A stretch of DNA of 64,000 nucleotides from Lysinibacillus fusiformis. GTDB taxonomy: Bacteria > Bacillota > Bacilli > Bacillales_A > Planococcaceae. Position 1 is the first letter of the stretch. The number at the start of each line of letters is the position of its first letter. Under the pieces are notes generated by a model. The model did not search any database, had not been told where the DNA came from, and saw only the letters and a program-made list of their open reading frames with translations. Both the position numbers and the translations under genes were made by a program. Shown here piece by piece: positions 61,695 to 64,000 of this stretch. The DNA lies in NCBI RefSeq assembly GCF_016925635.1, contig NZ_CP070490.1, forward strand, positions 2,796,001-2,860,000, written 5' to 3'.

Positions 61695-64000
61695 ATGGTT
61701 GAATACAAAGATACTTTATTAATGCCAAAAACAGATTTCCCAATGCGTGGAAACTTACCGGCAAATGAGCCAAAAATGCAAGAAAAATGGAATGCTATGG
61801 ATATTAACAAATTACAAATGGAGCGTACGGAAGATCGCCCAGAATTTGTTCTACATGATGGCCCACCATATGCCAATGGTGATATCCACATCGGCCATGC
61901 TTTAAATAAAGTATTGAAGGATATGATTACACGTCATCGTTCTATGACTGGCTACCATGTAAATTATATTCCAGGTTGGGATACACATGGTTTACCAATT
62001 GAGCAAGCATTGACGAACAAAGGTGTAAAGCGTAAAGAAATGTCAGTTGCAGCATTCCGCCAACTTTGTGAAGAGTATGCTTATGAGCAAATTGACAATC
62101 AACGTACACAATTCCGTCGATTAGGCATTCGTGGGGATTGGGAAAATCCTTATATTACGTTGAAGCCTGAGTTTGAAGCACGTCAAATTGAGGTATTTGG
62201 TAAAATGGCCGAAAAAGGTTATATCTATAAAGGATTAAAACCAGTTTATTGGTCACCATCTTCTGAATCTGCTCTAGCGGAAGCTGAAATTGAATATAAG
62301 GACATCAAATCACCATCCATTTATGTAAGCTTTGCTATTAAGGATGCAAAAGGTGTTGTACCAGCAGACGCAAAATTTATTATTTGGACAACAACACCTT
62401 GGACATTACCAGCAAACTTAGGGATTTCTTTGAATCCTGAATTTGTCTATGTCGTAGTTGCGGTGGCTAATAAAAAATTCATCATTGCCAAAGAATTATT
62501 AGAGCCAGTGGCAAATACGCTTGGATGGGAAGACTATGAGGTTGTACAGGAAGTTAAAGGTGAGGCACTAGATCGTATTGTAGCACAGCATCCATTCTAT
62601 GATCGTGAATCTCTTATTATGGTAGGTGAACACGTAACAGCTGAAGCGGGTACTGGTTGTGTTCATACAGCACCAGGACACGGGGAAGACGATTATCATA
62701 TTGGTAAACAGTATGGTTTAGGTATTCTTAGCCCTCTTGATAATAGTGGCTGTTATACAGATGAAGCACCAGGCTTTGAAGGCGTGTTTTATAATGATGC
62801 GAATAAACTAGTAACAGAAAAACTAAAAGAAGTAGAAGCGTTAGAAAAGCTTGATTTCTTTACGCACTCATACCCACATGACTGGCGTACGAAAAAGCCT
62901 GTTATTTATCGTGCGACACCTCAATGGTTTGCATCCGTTGAAGCATTCCGTGGAGAGTTATTAGAGGCTGTAAAAGCAACAGCATTTACACCAGCTTGGG
63001 GAGAAACGCGTCTTTATAATATGATTCGTGATCGTGGAGACTGGGTAATTTCACGTCAACGTGCTTGGGGTGTGCCGATTCCGATTTTCTATGCTGAAAA
63101 TGGTGAACCAATTATTACACCTGAAACAATTAGTCATGTCTCAGCATTATTCCGTGAGCATGGATCAAATATTTGGTTCCAAAAAACAGCAAAAGAATTA
63201 TTGCCAGAAGGCTTTACACATCCAGGAAGCCCGAACGGTGAATTCACAAAAGAAAATGATATTATGGACGTATGGTTCGACTCAGGTTCATCACACCAAG
63301 GTGTACTCGTAGAACGTGGCATGAAATATCCAGCTGATCTCTATTTAGAGGGCTCTGACCAACACCGTGGTTGGTTTAATTCATCTCTTATTACATCTGT
63401 AGCGATTAACGGCTATGCACCATATAAAGGACTTTTAACACATGGTTTCGTTCTTGATGGTGAAGGACGTAAAATGAGTAAATCATTAGGGAATGTAATT
63501 ATCCCACAAAAAGTAATGGATCAGTATGGCGCAGACATTCTTCGTTTATGGGTTGCTTCTGTTGACTATACAGCAGATGTGCGCATTTCTATGGATATGT
63601 TAAAGCAAGTATCTGAAGTGTATCGTAAAATTCGTAATACATTCCGTTTCTTACACGGTAATATTGCTGATTTCGATCCTAAGAAAGATCGTGTAGCTTA
63701 TGCAGAGCTTCGTGAAATGGATCAATATGTGTATATGCGCTTACAAGATGTCTTAAAAACTGTACGTGCTGCATATGATCGCTATGATTTTGCTGCTGTC
63801 TATCATGTAGTCAATAATTTTGTTGCTGTAGAGTTATCTTCATTCTATCTGGATATTGCAAAAGACGTTGTCTATATTGAGGGTCATGACAATAAAGATC
63901 GTCGTGCGATGCAAACAGTTATTTATGATACATTAATGACATTGGTTAAAATCATGACACCAGTTATCCCACATACAACAGATGAAATGTGGTCTTACCT
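61695..64000 (+). CDS. ileS: Isoleucyl-tRNA synthetase, 3' truncated by window edge
   Basis: ATG 61695 with AAAGGAGG upstream; the frame stays open to the end of the window, giving the first 768 residues of about 920. Class I motifs HIGH (65-68, in [12 protein letters not shown]) and KMSKS (593-597, in [12 protein letters not shown]). The editing domain (about 180-400) contains [10 protein letters not shown] and [16 protein letters not shown]. Controlled by the T-box leader. Position after divIVA matches B. subtilis ileS. The zinc-binding C-terminus lies beyond the window. Confidence 0.97.
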   Translation, partial: MVEYKDTLLMPKTDFPMRGNLPANEPKMQEKWNAMDINKLQMERTEDRPEFVLHDGPPYANGDIHIGHALNKVLKDMITRHRSMTGYHVNYIPGWDTHGLPIEQALTNKGVKRKEMSVAAFRQLCEEYAYEQIDNQRTQFRRLGIRGDWENPYITLKPEFEARQIEVFGKMAEKGYIYKGLKPVYWSPSSESALAEAEIEYKDIKSPSIYVSFAIKDAKGVVPADAKFIIWTTTPWTLPANLGISLNPEFVYVVVAVANKKFIIAKELLEPVANTLGWEDYEVVQEVKGEALDRIVAQHPFYDRESLIMVGEHVTAEAGTGCVHTAPGHGEDDYHIGKQYGLGILSPLDNSGCYTDEAPGFEGVFYNDANKLVTEKLKEVEALEKLDFFTHSYPHDWRTKKPVIYRATPQWFASVEAFRGELLEAVKATAFTPAWGETRLYNMIRDRGDWVISRQRAWGVPIPIFYAENGEPIITPETISHVSALFREHGSNIWFQKTAKELLPEGFTHPGSPNGEFTKENDIMDVWFDSGSSHQGVLVERGMKYPADLYLEGSDQHRGWFNSSLITSVAINGYAPYKGLLTHGFVLDGEGRKMSKSLGNVIIPQKVMDQYGADILRLWVASVDYTADVRISMDMLKQVSEVYRKIRNTFRFLHGNIADFDPKKDRVAYAELREMDQYVYMRLQDVLKTVRAAYDRYDFAAVYHVVNNFVAVELSSFYLDIAKDVVYIEGHDNKDRRAMQTVIYDTLMTLVKIMTPVIPHTTDEMWSY

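Overview
The window is a chromosomal segment of a low-GC, Gram-positive, endospore-forming bacterium. Gene order follows the Bacillus subtilis ylaI-ylaN-ftsW-pycA-cta-ylb-dcw-spoIIG-ylm-divIVA-ileS region almost step by step. Several features point to a Lysinibacillus-like member of the Planococcaceae rather than Bacillus proper: a reduced dcw cluster, a detached murE, and ylb gaps filled by other genes. The genus is an inference from synteny and protein recollection; no 16S rRNA gene is present.

Layout. 1-2913: two ABC exporter half-transporters (the first cut by the window edge). 2914-3667: copy 1 of a 525-bp non-coding repeat element. 3668-6089: ylaI, an unknown gene, ylaN, ftsW. 6102-10472: pyruvate carboxylase, then a TetR regulator coupled to a small membrane protein. 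10524-18389: heme A/heme O synthesis (ctaA, ctaB) and the caa3 oxidase operon ctaCDEF with ctaG and a DUF420 protein. 18404-30393: accessory-rich ylb region with a YtvI-like permease, a YugN-like protein, a CAP-domain lipid-anchored/exported protein, a stand-alone MurE with a meso-DAP signature, a thioesterase, ylbF, a tartrate/D-malate dehydrogenase, element copy 2, a GlpQ-like phosphodiesterase, ylbG, two unknown genes, rsmD and coaD. 30452-39844: ylbJ, ylbL, tmcAL, ylbN-rpmF, an enoyl-CoA hydratase, an RsfA-type regulator, panE, a DUF3397 gene and bshC. 40099-55050: the dcw division and wall cluster from mraZ to ftsZ. 55233-57675: spoIIGA-sigE-sigG. 57810-61261: ylmC, ylmE, sepF, ylmG, ylmH, divIVA. 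61352-64000: an Ile-specific T-box leader and the first five sixths of ileS.

How the genes work together. The cta block builds a terminal oxidase and its heme A. The dcw block makes lipid-linked wall precursor and the divisome (FtsL, PBP2B, DivIB, FtsA, FtsZ, SepF, YlmG, DivIVA). SpoVD, SpoVE, SpoIIGA, SigE and SigG turn the same machinery towards spore formation.

Most notable points. (1) murE is absent from its usual slot between spoVD and mraY. The only murE in the window lies about 23 kb upstream, carries the DNPR motif typical of meso-diaminopimelate-adding enzymes, and is preceded by a match to a SigK-type (late mother-cell) promoter. In B. sphaericus the vegetative wall uses L-lysine but the spore cortex uses DAP, so this may be the dedicated cortex MurE. 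(2) Two copies of a transposase-less element, about 96% identical by eye, each sit in the bidirectional terminator between convergent genes. Each is flanked by duplicates of the local terminator hairpin, and the hairpins at the two sites are unrelated to each other. (3) Several sporulation-type promoters, an MraZ-box array and palindromic operators can be read directly from the sequence.
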